64,000 nucleotides of DNA from Paralithodes platypus (taxonomy: Eukaryota; Arthropoda; Malacostraca; Decapoda; Lithodidae): assembly GCA_032716605.1 (NCBI GenBank), contig CM064509.1, positions 40,396,924 through 40,460,923 of the forward strand, given 5' to 3'. Position numbers and translations under genes: made by a program. Of the stretch, positions 21,431 through 32,300 are shown one piece after another. Below the pieces are notes generated by a model. The model saw only the letters and a list, made by a program, of their open reading frames with translations. It was not told the origin of the DNA and made no database searches. How positions within the stretch are numbered: position 1 is the stretch's first letter; every line of letters starts with the position of its first letter.

Positions 21431-23144
21431 GTGCCAGTCTCAAGGTGGGTGGATCCGAGGGTAGTACAGCCAGCGAACCCTTGTCTGCTAACTGGGTCGT
21501 TCCGAAGGTGTCACCAAGCATGGCCGTTAAACACTTGGGCACGGATGGTGGCACGCAAAGGCATCACTTGGCAGTGGCTCCGGCGACCTCGCTTACGTCA
21601 GCCGACAACGGCGAATCTAGTTTCTTTAGAGGTGGAGTCACTGGTCCAGGAAATGATTGCCAAGAATGTCATCATCCCGGTCCCTCCAAATTACCCAGTC
21701 TTCACATCCAAGCTATTTTTGGTTCCCAAAAGGGACAGTGTTCAAATGAGACCCGTCGTAGACCTGTCGTATCTGAACCTTCACATTCACGAGTCATTCA
21801 GGATGTTAACAGTACACCAAATCAGGCTAACACTTCCACCGGGAGGTTGGATGTGTTCCCTAGACCTGACAGACGCTTATTGGCACGTCTCGGCAAACAA
21901 AAGATTTCAAAGGTTTCTGGCCTTACGGATCAGGCATCAAAATTTTGTTTTTCAGAGGATGCCATTCGGTTTGAACCTGGCACCTCGATTATTCACGAAA
22001 TTAGTCCGGCAAGCCCTGATGCCATTGTTAAAGCAAGGGATCAGGATTTTGTGGTACCTAGAGGACTGGCTAGTGGTGGCAGAGACGGAGTAATTATGCA
22101 TAAAACATGTCAACATAACGTTAAATCATGTCAAAACTCTAGGGTTCAAGGTAAATCTGGTAAAGTCAAACCTTGTTCCCTCACGAGTAGTTCAGTGGAT
22201 AGGGCTGGTTTGGGACACAGCTGCTCTCACTCTGAGTCAGAGTGTGGACAATCGAAACAGGTTTCGCAGGAAACTGTTCCTGTTCCTTCACAGTCTGACT
22301 ACGACACGGAGAATCTGGGAGTCTCTGGTCGGCTCTCTCAACTGGATTCAACTAACTGTAATGTTGGGCCGGTTGAAAGTAAAACGTTTAATATTGGAGG
22401 GCAACAAATATTTTCCACTCTTACCGGTGGGAAAATTATGGCCCATACCAAAATTAATCCACACCTTACTAGCGGTCTGGGCGAAGAGGGAAATATTGCA
22501 CTCAGTGATGTCATGGACCTCTCCTCCGCCGACGGTATGGGTAGACACGGATGCGTCAGGCACAATAGGTTGGGGTTTTCAGTCAAACCAAGGGCACCAG
22601 GGTCAGGGGCTTTGGTCCCACTTAGAAATCTCCCACATAAATGTCAAAGAATTACTAGTCCCCTTGTATTTCCTTCAGGCTCACGGCTTTACTTTACGGG
22701 GCAAGTCGGTGGCCTTCAGAATGGACAATCAATGCAGTTCACTGTATTCAGAAACAAGGGTCAACGAGATCGCGGAAGTTGCTAAACGTGTCGGAAGAGA
22801 TTTTTATTCTAGCCAACAGGCTAGACATTTATCTTCACGCATCTTATCTCCCAGGCGTAGCAAACGTCTGGGCAGACGCTCTGTCCCGGAGACAGAGCAC
22901 GACAGTAGAATGGGAGCTCAAGCAAACCATTTTCAACCTAATGATTGCAGAGCTTTACCATCCACAAGTGGATCTGTTTGCGTCCGAGGAGACTCACAAA
23001 CTCCCTCTGTACCTCACCCGCCGGGCGGTAACGCCGGCAGGGGGGCCAGACGCCCTAGTGACAGACTGGAACAGGTGGAGCTCCATCTATCTGTTTCCGC
23101 CGCCAGACGCGTCACTAATGTGCCACGTAGTAAACAAACTATGA
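21431..23144 (+). pseudogene. DIRS reverse transcriptase/RNase H, stop, frameshift and altered active site
   Basis: RT motifs: 'FLVPKRDSVQMRPVVDLSYLN', 'MCSLDLTDAYWHV' (first catalytic Asp), 'RMPFGLNLAPRLFTKL', and 'WYLEDWLVV' where DIRS RTs usually have Y-x-D-D, so one active-site Asp is Glu. An in-frame TAA lies at 22091-22093; the frame then continues with 'LGFKVNLVKSNLVPS'. RNase H begins at 'VDTDASGTIGWGF' (about 22540). At about 22725 ('gacaatcaatgc') the frame shifts by two missing bases relative to the related copy at 1-724. The rest ('NVWADALSRRQST', 'QVDLFASEETHKLPL') is in another frame, ending at the TGA 23142-23144. The upstream start is uncertain because the frame stays open into the end of gag. 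A 446-codon ORF at 21445-22785 in the third frame is incidental. Confidence 0.88.
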
Positions 23145-24268
23145 GATTATCGAGGCTTAGTCTCGCTAATCGCGCCCCTGCGGCCGGCGAAGTTGTGGTA
23201 CCAGCAATTGAAGACGTGGTGCCCGCACCCGGTGTCGCTCCCGGTCGAGAGTTTCCACTTAGACACGATTGGCAACCTAGCGACCTCGCTGACTTTTGCA
23301 TTATGGACATTCAGGAGGCCAAGTGGCTAGCACCATATGGTAGAGATGTGACCAATAAATTAACGAATCAATATACTCAGTCTACAAAACGACAGTATCA
23401 ATCACATTGGCAAGCCTTTACTTCTTGGATCATTAATACAGAACAAACTGTGCCCTCAGTGGCGTTAGTTTTTAATTATTTAAATTATCTGTTTGAGCAG
23501 AAACGTTTATCTGTGGTAACGTTAAAGAATCACTTAACTGCGATTAGAATGCCCTTTTTGGACCTTACAGGTCTCTCCATACCGGTAGCGGAGGAAACAG
23601 GTTTTATGAGGGCATGTTTTAAACTCCGCCCACCTCCCCGTCAGCTCATGCCTACTTGGTCTCTGGACAAAGCATTGTCTTTACTTCACTCTCGTCTGTA
23701 CCAAAATACTGCAGATTTTACATTACTCTTAAAAAAGGCTGTATTCCTTTTGGCTTTGGCCACCGGGAACAGAGTGTCTGAGCTGGCGGCGATGAGCAAC
23801 ACACCTAATTGCCTTAGGTTTGGTAGGCTTAATGAATGTATTCACATTGCACCTTCCCCAGGATTTGTAGCCAAGAATGTGTTTTCGGAGTTCACTGTGC
23901 CGGCGTTAAAAAGGGGAAAGGTGCACCATAATTTATGTCCAGTGCAGGCTCTAACCAAATATTTGAGAGTAGCTCCTCTAAACCCCCAAGCTGCTTTATG
24001 GGTGGCAAGTACGGGTAAGCGCTTACTGAAACGGAGATTGGCTTCTCTTTTGGTCGAGGTCATTAAAGAGAGTAATCCCGGCGTTGTGGGTAGGGCCCAC
24101 GATTTACGCAAATGGGCAGCCTCTTTACGTTTCCTGAAGAACTTTTCAGTGGAAGATATTACGTCCACACATTTGTGGGCTTCTAATCATACGTTTTTGA
24201 CTAGATACCTGTCAGTTGCTCTAGACAAACCTTCCTTACCATGTATAGCTTTAAGGCAGAGGGTCTAG
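23141..24268 (+). CDS. DIRS tyrosine recombinase, intact
   Basis: 375 residues. This enzyme would insert the circular DNA copy of the element into the chromosome using an active-site Tyr. The catalytic set is present: Arg211 in 'ATGNRVSELA', His320 and Arg323 in 'AHDLRKWAA', and Tyr356 in 'FLTRYLSV'. The N-terminal core-binding part has 'TKRQYQSHWQAFTSW', usual for phage-integrase-like SAM domains. I chose the ATG at 23141 because it overlaps the RT/RNase H stop (ATGA), the tight packing expected in DIRS. The frame is also open far upstream (from 22094), which is coincidental overlap with RT/RNase H. No internal stop, in contrast to its neighbours. Confidence 0.9.
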   Translation: MRLSRLSLANRAPAAGEVVVPAIEDVVPAPGVAPGREFPLRHDWQPSDLADFCIMDIQEAKWLAPYGRDVTNKLTNQYTQSTKRQYQSHWQAFTSWIINTEQTVPSVALVFNYLNYLFEQKRLSVVTLKNHLTAIRMPFLDLTGLSIPVAEETGFMRACFKLRPPPRQLMPTWSLDKALSLLHSRLYQNTADFTLLLKKAVFLLALATGNRVSELAAMSNTPNCLRFGRLNECIHIAPSPGFVAKNVFSEFTVPALKRGKVHHNLCPVQALTKYLRVAPLNPQAALWVASTGKRLLKRRLASLLVEVIKESNPGVVGRAHDLRKWAASLRFLKNFSVEDITSTHLWASNHTFLTRYLSVALDKPSLPCIALRQRV

Positions 24269-24830
24269 GTGGCCCTTCAGTCACTTTTGTTTACTTTCAA
24301 GGAAAAAAAAGGGGGGGGGGGGTGCAGTCAGTGTAACATAGGACACCCTAGACCCCGCCGTAGTGTAAGAGCTGTGATACGAGTTATGGGTAATGTGATA
24401 TGAAAATTTCTCTATTCTATTCAGTGCGGGAAATTGTGCTAGTACAATATTAGTACAAACAACAGTGTTGTTATAGTAGTTTTGGCTGTGAAAGCATTTT
24501 AGTGTTAAACAGTGGAGATATTTTGCAAGATATTTCCACGAATAGTATGGGGTTATATGTGCACATGTAAACTTATAACTTTTTATTTGTCACCACTTGT
24601 TGAGTGGGGTGCCTTTGTAACTACAGATCTGTTCACAGAGTCTGCAAAGTTACCCTTTTTATCAAGCAGGCTTCTTTGAAGCACGCACCTGCTTGACCCC
24701 CTTTTTGTATATATATGCTGCGCCATGTTAAATATATTATCAAAGTAAGAATACTATGTGGTTGTTTGATTATCTGCTTTTCTAGAGTTATGATAGGATT
24801 ACGAATGTCCCCCTCCAGTCTTAGAAATCA
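24269..24830 (+). other. DIRS 3' non-coding region with G-run
   Basis: Follows the recombinase stop; contains an A-run followed by a G-run at 24302-24322 and a pair of inverted segments 'aagcaggcttctttgaagc...cacctgcttga' at 24662-24696. No coding sequence. Confidence 0.6.
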
Positions 24831-24938
24831 GGCATGTTCGTCAATGATGGAGGGGCCACTAATAAATTATAGGTTTGACTCCTGTAAGGAGATAAAGAAA
24901 ACCTAATATTTAGTAGTGGCCCCGTAATCATTGACGAC
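24831..24938 (+). repeat. DIRS internal complementary region
   Basis: Bases 24831-24867 complement the element's left end (from 'tttattagtggcccc' inward), and 24866-24938 complement its right end (through 'cctaatatttagtagtggcc' and 'gtcaaacctataat'). The two halves meet at shared 'at', as if copied from the junction of a circle. In known DIRS elements this region templates completion of the ends and circle formation. Confidence 0.88.
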
Positions 24939-25009
24939 TGGGGCCCTCCCGACCATCCCCTTCCCATTCGTTGATGTATTAAGGATTTTGGTTTACTTGA
25001 TATGTCAGT

Positions 25010-25534
25010 GAAGGAAGAATGACGCCTGAATCAGCGTCTGGTCAAAGATCCACACAAGTACATCCACGATATGATGGAAAGCTTATTGAATAGTTATTCT
25101 TATTTTCTTTTTCTTTTTATTTTTTACGAAGTTTTTTCGTAGTGAGAACCCAATTCATAATGACTGAAGCCATGAGTGAGGTCGCGTGCGCTCATGATGA
25201 AGGCTCCTCAAAATTGAAATGCTCTGCGCGGTAGATTCAAACTACGGCGGATGAGTGTTTGAAGAGGATGCCTTTTGCTTATCAAAATTCATTTATCCCT
25301 AGAACTATTACTCTTTGGAATTCACTTCCCTCGAATTGCTTTCCACAAACTTACAATCTACAAATGTTTAAATCCAGTTGTTACAAACATTTTATGAATG
25401 GAGGATGCCTTTAGGCACATGGACCTTTTTGTTTTATCTGTGTTTTTCCTTCCTCCGTTCATTGTCTTTAAAAGAAAAAGAAAACAAAAATGTAATAGGC
25501 ATGTTCGTCAATGATTACGGGGCCACTACTAAAT
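25010..25534 (-). repeat. DIRS right inverted terminal repeat, interrupted
   Basis: Inverted copy of 16712-17020, interrupted after 'gaagaggatgcctt' by a LINE 3' fragment and resuming at 'ggcatgttcgtcaatgatta'. The element then extends another 42 bp beyond the repeat to 25576. Confidence 0.88.
25275..25495 (+). mobile_element. 5'-truncated LINE-3 copy inside the DIRS terminal repeat
   Basis: Matches the end of the LINE-3 ORF2 and 3' UTR at 32440-32650 nearly base for base ('attcatttatccc', 'tttggaattcacttccctcg', 'tgaatggaggatgcctttaggcac'), followed by an A-rich tail. This fixes the order of events: DIRS first, then LINE-3. Confidence 0.88.
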
Positions 25535-25580
25535 ATTAGGTTTTCTTTATCTCCTTACAGGAGTCAAACCTATAATGTGT

Positions 25581-25690
25581 GTTTTTTTCTTCTATGTGAG
25601 TGATGGAGGCAAAAGGCAAAACTGCCTGTAGCGAGTGCCTCTCCCAGAGTTGAAAGAGTGACTGGGCCAAAATCAAAGGACGTTCGTTGT
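25581..25690 (-). pseudogene. LINE 3' fragment
   Basis: Matches 12875-12975 ('ctatgtgagtgaggaggca'-like, 'gcagaactgcct.tagcgagtgcc', 'gagtgac..ggccaaaatcaa'). Only 3' UTR-like sequence is present. Confidence 0.65.
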
Positions 25691-25723
25691 GTGTGTACCA
25701 TCATGCTTGGATGAATGTGTACA

Positions 25724-26212
25724 TTAACACCTTATTGGCGGGCTAGGCGGTCTATTTGACCGTACCGCACAGCATTTTTTTTTTTACCCTAAATAGGGTT
25801 GTTTACGTGATCATTTTCATGCCTAAATAAGACCCAGAGCGTAAAACAAGTATCTATCCCTGAAAGGGCGTAAACAGAGCTTTCCAATGACACCCGAACC
25901 ATCCTTGTACGACCACTGCTTCTCTTGCAACGATCGTGCAACACGAGTGCAAAAACCCTATAATAAGGTAATTTCTGTACATAATTCCCTGTGTAGCGAG
26001 TGAGAAAGGGGGGAGAAGGGTGGGATACAGTTCAGTAGGTCCACGGTGGTCGTGGGGAGTGGTCATAAGGTTACTACGCTCGTCCCACCGCTCAGCTCTC
26101 TCTCTCAGCAACATTACGTGCTGAAAATGGCGCTCGACAGCTGTCGTGCACTGCCACTTAGTCCAAATTTATTTCACTCGACATATGTTGCGCGCCGCCA
26201 GTTAAGGGTTAA
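25724..26212. mobile_element. MITE B copy 2, inverted, TTAA-flanked
   Basis: The same 489-bp structure as 4207-4693 in the opposite orientation: TTAACACCTTATTGGCGGGC at the left and 'gcgccgccagttaagggTTAA' at the right. Internal 'gaaagggcgtaaacagagctttc' and 'cacgatcgttgcaag' (complement) are conserved among copies. Confidence 0.8.
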
Positions 26213-26618
26213 AGGCACTATACTCTGACCACTGCCCACCACAACACTGCCCTATAATCCACCAACAACAGCCAATACCGTGGGATGTATGTTGATGGTA
26301 TTGTGTTGGGGGAGGCATCTTTGGTGTTTATAGTACGTTTATCGTAACTGGTTGGAAAATATAATCTTCTGTCAATGTTTTTGGAATAACAATAAGCACA
26401 TTACAATATCACCTTCACAATAATAGCTTAATTTCATAATTGTCATCACATGGTACATTTCACTATCAATATGAATAATATATTTGATTAAAACACTTCC
26501 TAATGAAAGTAATGAAAGCATGTGATCCTAACGGGATTCGACCCTGGGTTATCACATACAGATCTTAAACATTCTATACATTACACCATCAAGACAGTTA
26601 TCACAACTCGGAAATCGA
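26213..26618. other. No gene; tRNA-like SINE remnant at 26520-26608 (minus)
   Basis: Mostly AT-rich. On the minus strand, 26520-26608 reads 'aactgtcttgatggtgtaat' then 'aacccagggtcgaatcccgt', a B-box-like tRNA remnant similar in layout to 10750-10978. Confidence 0.5.
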
Positions 26619-26734
26619 TTAACCTATTTAATACCGGTGACGTCCTTCTGGCAACTATTAGATTATTTTATTCGGCTTGGGAAGGGTCTGTGGTAGCTAA
26701 AAGGAATAAATGATGTAGTCTGTAGCCTTATAAG
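26619..26734. mobile_element. MITE A copy 4, left part only
   Basis: TTAACCTATTTAATACCGGTGACGTCC and 'ggaagggtctgtggtagctaaa' match the first half of MITE A (compare 4157-4206 and 4694-4760). A SINE begins where the right half should be. The sequence left of the TTAA matches that left of copy 2. Confidence 0.6.
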
Positions 26735-27253
26735 GGGAGGTGTGGTGGAGTGGTCATGCCACTGGACTGGTAATCCAATGGTCCCGGGTTCGAATCCCGA
26801 TTTACCAATGGGAATATATTATTGGGATTAAATTTGACCTGTACCTAGTATCAGTGCATTACCACAAAGCCCACCGAAACGCCAAAACAATACCTCCATT
26901 GTTCCCTGATTAAATAGCATTGTATAAATATTCCCATATTCAAAATACGCTACAGGGGGACAATGCCTAGTGAGTTCATTGCTCAATAGGTGGCATTCTA
27001 GAGTGAGGGTCCGAGTCTAGGTGGTGAGACAGTGAAGCACTGAAGCGAAGCAGCTTCAGAGATGTGGCTGCTTCGAGCCGTGGGTGGGCAACCATGCATC
27101 TTGCAGAGGCAAGATATTGGGGTGGGGAGGGAGGGGGAGGCTGGTTGTATCCCAAAGTGCTTCACATGTCGCACTCCCTAGACTGGAAAGAGACCTCACA
27201 GGCTTCGCCGTTCATTGTACGGTTGAATGTACAGTGTGACGCTCCTGCATAGT
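26735..27253 (+). mobile_element. tRNA-headed SINE copy 1
   Basis: The head 'ggtggagtggtcatgccactgga' (A box) ... 'ggtcccgggttcgaatccc' (B box) resembles a whole tRNA; the anticodon loop would read ctGGTaa, a Thr-type anticodon. The acceptor arm does not close properly. A 430-bp body follows ('attgttccctgattaaatagca', 'gtgagacagtgaagcac', 'gtgcttcacatgt.tcactcccta'), shared with 39859-40434 and 41027-41834. Copy 1 lacks the A-rich tail seen in copies 2 and 3. Confidence 0.8.
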
Positions 27254-28695
27254 AGCCACGTGCAGGCATGCGCAAGTGTCGGCTGCCCAGCCGATTAGAA
27301 ACCGGCTGGCCGGCTTTTCCTTAGTATATATCCTACGACAATGTAACTAATGTCTGGGATATTCTTATGTTGTTTCACAGCTTGAAGCTGCCCTTATTCT
27401 TAACCAACACATCTTAGTATATTTTATTCTCGATAGTTGATTGTTTCATTATTATATATAAGATGTAAGTCTAGTGAGAGTGGGAGGAGACGAGCGGGAG
27501 AGAGAGAGCGAGCGAGCAGGGTGAGTGTTGCTTTTCCTCCTCCTCCCTCCTCCCTCCCGGAGGAGTTGCTCGCCCGCGTGGCCTTTTCTCTCGGTTTTGA
27601 TTGGCTGGTGGTTCCTGGCGCCTTCTGCAGGCCTGCTGCCGGGTGACGTAGCGGCCTGTGATTGGCTGACCACCGTGCCTTTGTGTGGGATCCTGGAGGG
27701 GTCCAGAGGAGCTATTCTCCTCAGAGCTCACCTCACTGTCGTACCCTTCGGACCCCCTTGATATCTATCCCTCTCAACCCCACTTAGAAACTTTCTCTCT
27801 TACTTTGTATACCTTCTTTCCACTACTTCACCAATCTATTTAATTATCCCATCCCCTTGATAGACCTTATATCTATCATTGTATTAACGACGAGCTCTCA
27901 GATAACTAGAGCAGGTGGCTCAGCCCGGGTATCCGAAGCCTATATCCTTCCGGCTAGACCTCTGCCACCTGGCAGATTAACAGCTAGGGGGTTTATTATT
28001 TCTGTATTGTGCCACAGTTTACCGTTTTTGTGAGCATTGTGAGTCAGGGTGTGGCTTAGAGACTCTGCCCGAGCAGGCTTGCCTGACTAAGAGTGAGAAG
28101 CACACCTGTATGTGGTTATGTTGCGAGTTGCTGCCTTTATTTAATTATACCTATGCCATTATACACTGTATGGCCTATCACTAGTATTTATTCCTGCTTA
28201 TGAGTTAAGAGTTCTCTAAATCCGTAACTTACTTTCTTTGCTAAGCATCAGATCCTACAGTAGCCGCATGCAGTTTAGAAACCTGCATCTTGTCTACCTG
28301 TACGATGTTTTGAGGACTGTTTGCTTTCACCTTCTTTCACGCAGGGGTGATTAGTTGTATTAATTAACGTAACGTTAAATGTACTTTCTTCTAGTTTGTT
28401 ATTAAATTGTTTCTGCAATTTAATTCCGTTATCTATCTTTTCCTTGAAGCTTTAAGTCAACTTAATTGTGTGATCTTTTATATAGCCTGCTTGACTATCA
28501 GCAGTCTATAGTGCGTGCACCCTGTAACCGAGTCATAGGATACCTTGTTGTCCAGGCAGGACTCTTGACAGTTTAGGGTGGTTTGTTGCCTGGGTTTATA
28601 GATAAGGGTGGGATCTAGCGTTTTCCGTTGTTGCTTGTTGCCGCATATATGTCCAATAGAAAGAGCCCAGTGTTTATATATCCCAGGACGTAACA
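27254..28695 (+). other. Probable leader/5' LTR of a Ty3/gypsy-like element, left end unknown
   Basis: About 1.4 kb without credible ORF ends 'cccaggacgtaaca', immediately before a tRNA-primer-like site and a gag ORF, so its right part is probably a 5' LTR. I cannot find a matching 3' LTR in the window, so the left boundary is not defined. An 8-bp perfect stem (27912-27919/27964-27971) encloses a tRNA-like 44-base stretch. Confidence 0.4.
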
Positions 28696-28697
28696 AA

Positions 28698-28712
28698 TGG
28701 CGACCTTGCATA
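28698..28712 (+). promoter_or_regulatory. Primer-binding-site-like sequence
   Basis: 'TGGCGACCTTGCA' starts two bases after '...taaca'. TGGCGACC is the start of the complement of animal tRNA-Arg 3' ends; the match beyond eight bases is weak. Confidence 0.4.
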
Positions 28713-28909
28713 GGATTTACTGAACAGAGGAATATAGTGGTCATTTGTTTTGAGATTCCTTATGATTAGAGGAATACAGTGGACATAGTTTTTTTTTTTG
28801 GAGCAACCAATATAACACATTAAAGACTTTAAATAACATTAGTATATACATACTTGCATAGGAGATAAGGCACATTCTATAACCGTGATAATTACTGCAG
28901 TACACAAAC

Positions 28910-29311
28910 ATGTCTAATACATCGGAACACAGTGATGGGTCAGGTCACGATACGGGCTCGGAGGGAGAAAGACCTGTGGAGTGGCTAGTCGATAGCGAGG
29001 AGGGTGCTAGAAGATTTTTAGAGGTGCCCCTTACCGCTGCCAGGGTGTTGAAGCTGAATAAGTATGGCTTAAAGTGTGTGGCAGGTCTTCAGGGTCACCA
29101 GGGTTTAAGTGGCATGAGGAAAGATCAGCTGAGGACTTTGATATTGGGTTTAGAAGGGAGAGACCTGGGTGGAGAGGCGACTGGGGGCCCCGGTCCCCAG
29201 CCCCCCCTCCACTCTACCCCCACATCAAACGTCAGGGTGCCTGAATTTAGTACATACCCCCAAGTTGATGGTCAATGGCAGTGTGGAATTCAATCAGGAA
29301 TATACAGGTAG
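28910..29311 (+). pseudogene. Ty3/gypsy-like gag, N-terminal part (split by LINE-3)
   Basis: An acidic N-terminus (after the ATG at 28910), then 'RFLEVPLTAARVLKLNKYG' and 'GMRKDQLRTLILGLEG' (a SAP-like short helical motif common at the start of invertebrate gypsy gags). The likely remainder of the protein resumes at about 32655 after the LINE. The exact junction is unclear, so the last codons to 29311 may already be LINE sequence. Confidence 0.6.
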
Positions 29312-32300
29312 TAGGGGTAGGCAGCCCCGCCCAGGGAAGTACTACCGCCAAGGTTTCGGGAGACTCAGGGAATAGCCTGAATTCCATTTTCTCTCCCAGG
29401 CCTTGGTAGCTGGATACATATCTTTCTGCCTCACACATCAGGGGTATCAGGAAAACCCTCTTTATATAACATACACATCCAACTTCACGACATTGCCCTA
29501 CATCGCTATCCTCTATCCATAAAATACTACTCTTCCCACTACATACCATACATGTAACACCATACACTTACCTTAAATATGGCAGTACAATTGTTAAGAG
29601 CAAACCTGGTGGTCCCTCGGATATCCACCCCCGGCAGGGTTGGGTTATTGACACAGGGCCCTCCCGGTCGTCATCATGCGACTGTGTCAAGAGCATTGCA
29701 ACGTCCCAAAGCTGCTTGTCAGTACAGCTATTTCTTTAGTAATATAAGGGGACTTCACTCTAACATCAATTCTGTACACCAATTTCTTCAAGCAGAATCC
29801 CCTACTCTCCTTTTTTTGACAGAGACTCAAGTAACATCCACATCTGACACATCTAGATTTAATTTTCCAGGTTATCAACTGCTCCAAAATTTCAGACCTA
29901 AAGGTGGTGTATGTTGCTTCGCAAAATCTGAAATTGCCCTGGAGGAGGTTACTAGTTTCAATTGTCCCTATTTTGATTATTCTATATACAAATTAATTTC
30001 TGCTGGTAAATTTAAATACATATGTTGCATCTACCGTTCCCCAAATACTCCTCCAGAGCAAAGTCTTTTTGATTCTCTGTCCTCACAACTCAGTGTCCTC
30101 AACTTAAATGCTTCTTCTGAAATCACTGTGTTGGGTGATTTTAATGTCCATAATGTTGAATGGCTCACTCATTCAGCCAGGACTGATGATGCTGGTCTTG
30201 AATGTGAGCTATTTGCAGACTCATTTAATCTCATTCAACTAGTCAACCAACCCACCCGTGTACCAGATAATCCTAATCATAATTCCCACCTACTCGACTT
30301 ATTTTTAACAACCAATTCAGAAAATTATGATGTTACAGTGAGGTCCCCACTTGGATCTTCTGATCACTGTCTGATACAGGCCACCTGTCTATCACCTACC
30401 ACACCTTCCCACTCTGAACCTGTTTTGGTGACTAAATGGCATTACGATAGGGCAGACTGGGAGGGTCTTCAAGGTTTCTTTATTGATATTCCCTGGACCT
30501 CTTTCTTTTCTAATGATGCACACTCCACCTTGAGCCACATACAAGATTTTGTAAAAATTGGAATGGAAACTTTTATTCCTCATCAAAAGTACAGTAAAAG
30601 ATCTAATTCACCTAAATGGTTTGACCATAATTGTGCTAGAGTAACTGAACAAAAAGCAATAGCCTACAATGCATACACAAGATCAAAAACACATGAAGCC
30701 TTTAATTACTTTAGAAACATCAGAAATCATGCCAAAACTGTATTAAACCTAACTAAATCAAACTTTCTCCATAAGCAGGCAAATAAACTTCTAAATAATC
30801 CAAATGATAACAAAATATTTTGGTCTACTCTTAACTCATTCAAATCCAACTTCACTACTGCTTCATCCATTCCACCATTAAAATCTCCGACTGGCAATCT
30901 TGTAAGTGACCCACGAGGTAAAGCTAACCTTCTTGCAGATATTTTCTCCACCAACTCAACCTTAGATGACATAAATCAAGATGTCCCTGTACTTAATTTT
31001 AATTCACCTGAAATTCCCTCACTTAAGATCCACACCAGACATGTCAAAACTATTTTGCAGAATCTCTCAGTAGATAAGGCTCCTGGTCCAGATGAAATTC
31101 CTCCAATAGTACTTAAGAATTGCTCCTTGGTGCTCGCTCCTGTATTGGCAAAATTTTTCCGTCTGTGTACTCATACCTCATGCTTCCCAGTACCCTGGAA
31201 AGAAGCAAACATCCATCCAGTTCCTAAAAAAGGTGCCTCTTCAGATCCATCAAACTACAGACCAATAGCTATAACTTCCACTCTTGGCAAAGTTTTTGAA
31301 ATTATATTAAATAATCACATAATTAAGCATCTGGAGAATAATAAATTAATCAGTGATAGGCAATATGGTTTTAGACGATGTCGATCAACTGCAGACATTC
31401 TTTGCCTTCTTACGCATCAAATCAACCAAGCTACAGACCAACATGGTGAAACACATACAATAGCACTGGATATATCAAAGGCATTTGATAGAGTCTGGCA
31501 TCAATCCTTATTGTCGAAGATGTCACACTACGGCCTTGCATCATTAGTTCCACTAATTTCTTCTTATCTTCATAACAGAAAAATACGTGTAATGGTAGAT
31601 GGCCTTTATTCTCAATTTCACTCAATAAATGCTGGTGTTCCCCAGGGATCAGTTTTGGCCCCAACTCTGTTCCTCATTCATATCAATGATCTCATATCTA
31701 CCACTCATAATCCAATACATTCCTACGCAGATGACTCAACACTCCACAGTTCCTTCACATTTACCAATTCTTTCACCCAACCCGATCTTATAAATTCAAA
31801 AATAAACACTGCAATTTCTCTGAACCAGGACCTTTCTAGAATTAATGAATGGGGACAAGAGAATCTAGTTTCCTTTAATGCACAGAAAACCAAGTACATT
31901 CAATTTTCTAACCGACAGAATCTCACTGACTCCCATATATTTTTTAATGATGTAAATATTCCCACTTCCCCTAGTATTGACATTCTCGGTGTAACATTAA
32001 CTACTAACTTGAGCTGGACACATTATGTTAGAAGCATTGCTAAGAATGCCTCTAAAAAACTGGGACTCCTGTACAGAGTTCGAGAATTCTTCACTGACGA
32101 GCAGTTGGCCGTAATATATAAAAGTCATGTGCGCTCTCAGATGGATTACTGTTCACCTCTGTGGGGTGGAAGTGGAGTGGTTGCATTGAGGCAGTTGGAC
32201 AAAATTCAAAATAAAGCTATTAGATTAATCAATAACCCTGCAATCACACAGGACCTTCCTACATTAGCCATACGAAGAAACGTTGCATCCCTTGCATTAT

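Larger units (their letters stand above)
16712..25576 (+). mobile_element. Essentially complete DIRS-like retrotransposon, 8.9 kb
   Basis: DIRS elements copy RNA with an RT/RNase H but integrate with a tyrosine recombinase instead of a DDE integrase, so they make no target duplication. This copy has the diagnostic layout: inverted terminal repeats (16712-17020 and 25010-25534), gag, overlapping RT/RNase H and tyrosine recombinase, and an internal complementary region (24831-24938). The first part of that region is the complement of the extreme left end and the rest is the complement of the extreme right end. The right inverted repeat is interrupted by a 220-bp LINE fragment. Coding damage: one stop in gag, one stop and one frameshift in RT/RNase H, and an altered RT active site. 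The recombinase frame is intact. I set the ends from the limits of identity with the internal complementary region. Confidence 0.9.

Noticed and set aside
21445..22785. 446-codon ORF in the third frame over DIRS RT
   Set aside because: The RT and RNase H motifs are in another frame. This one has no domain and exists because that strand is stop-poor.
24302..24322. A/G run as an LTR-type polypurine tract
   Set aside because: DIRS elements do not use LTR priming, and the run is followed by no LTR. Treated as simple sequence.
26735..26812. Functional tRNA-Thr gene
   Set aside because: Good A and B boxes, but the acceptor arm does not pair and the sequence continues into a repeated SINE body.
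27912..27971. Hammerhead ribozyme or tRNA at the 8-bp stem
   Set aside because: No ribozyme core motif and no usable anticodon arm. Only a hairpin can be claimed.
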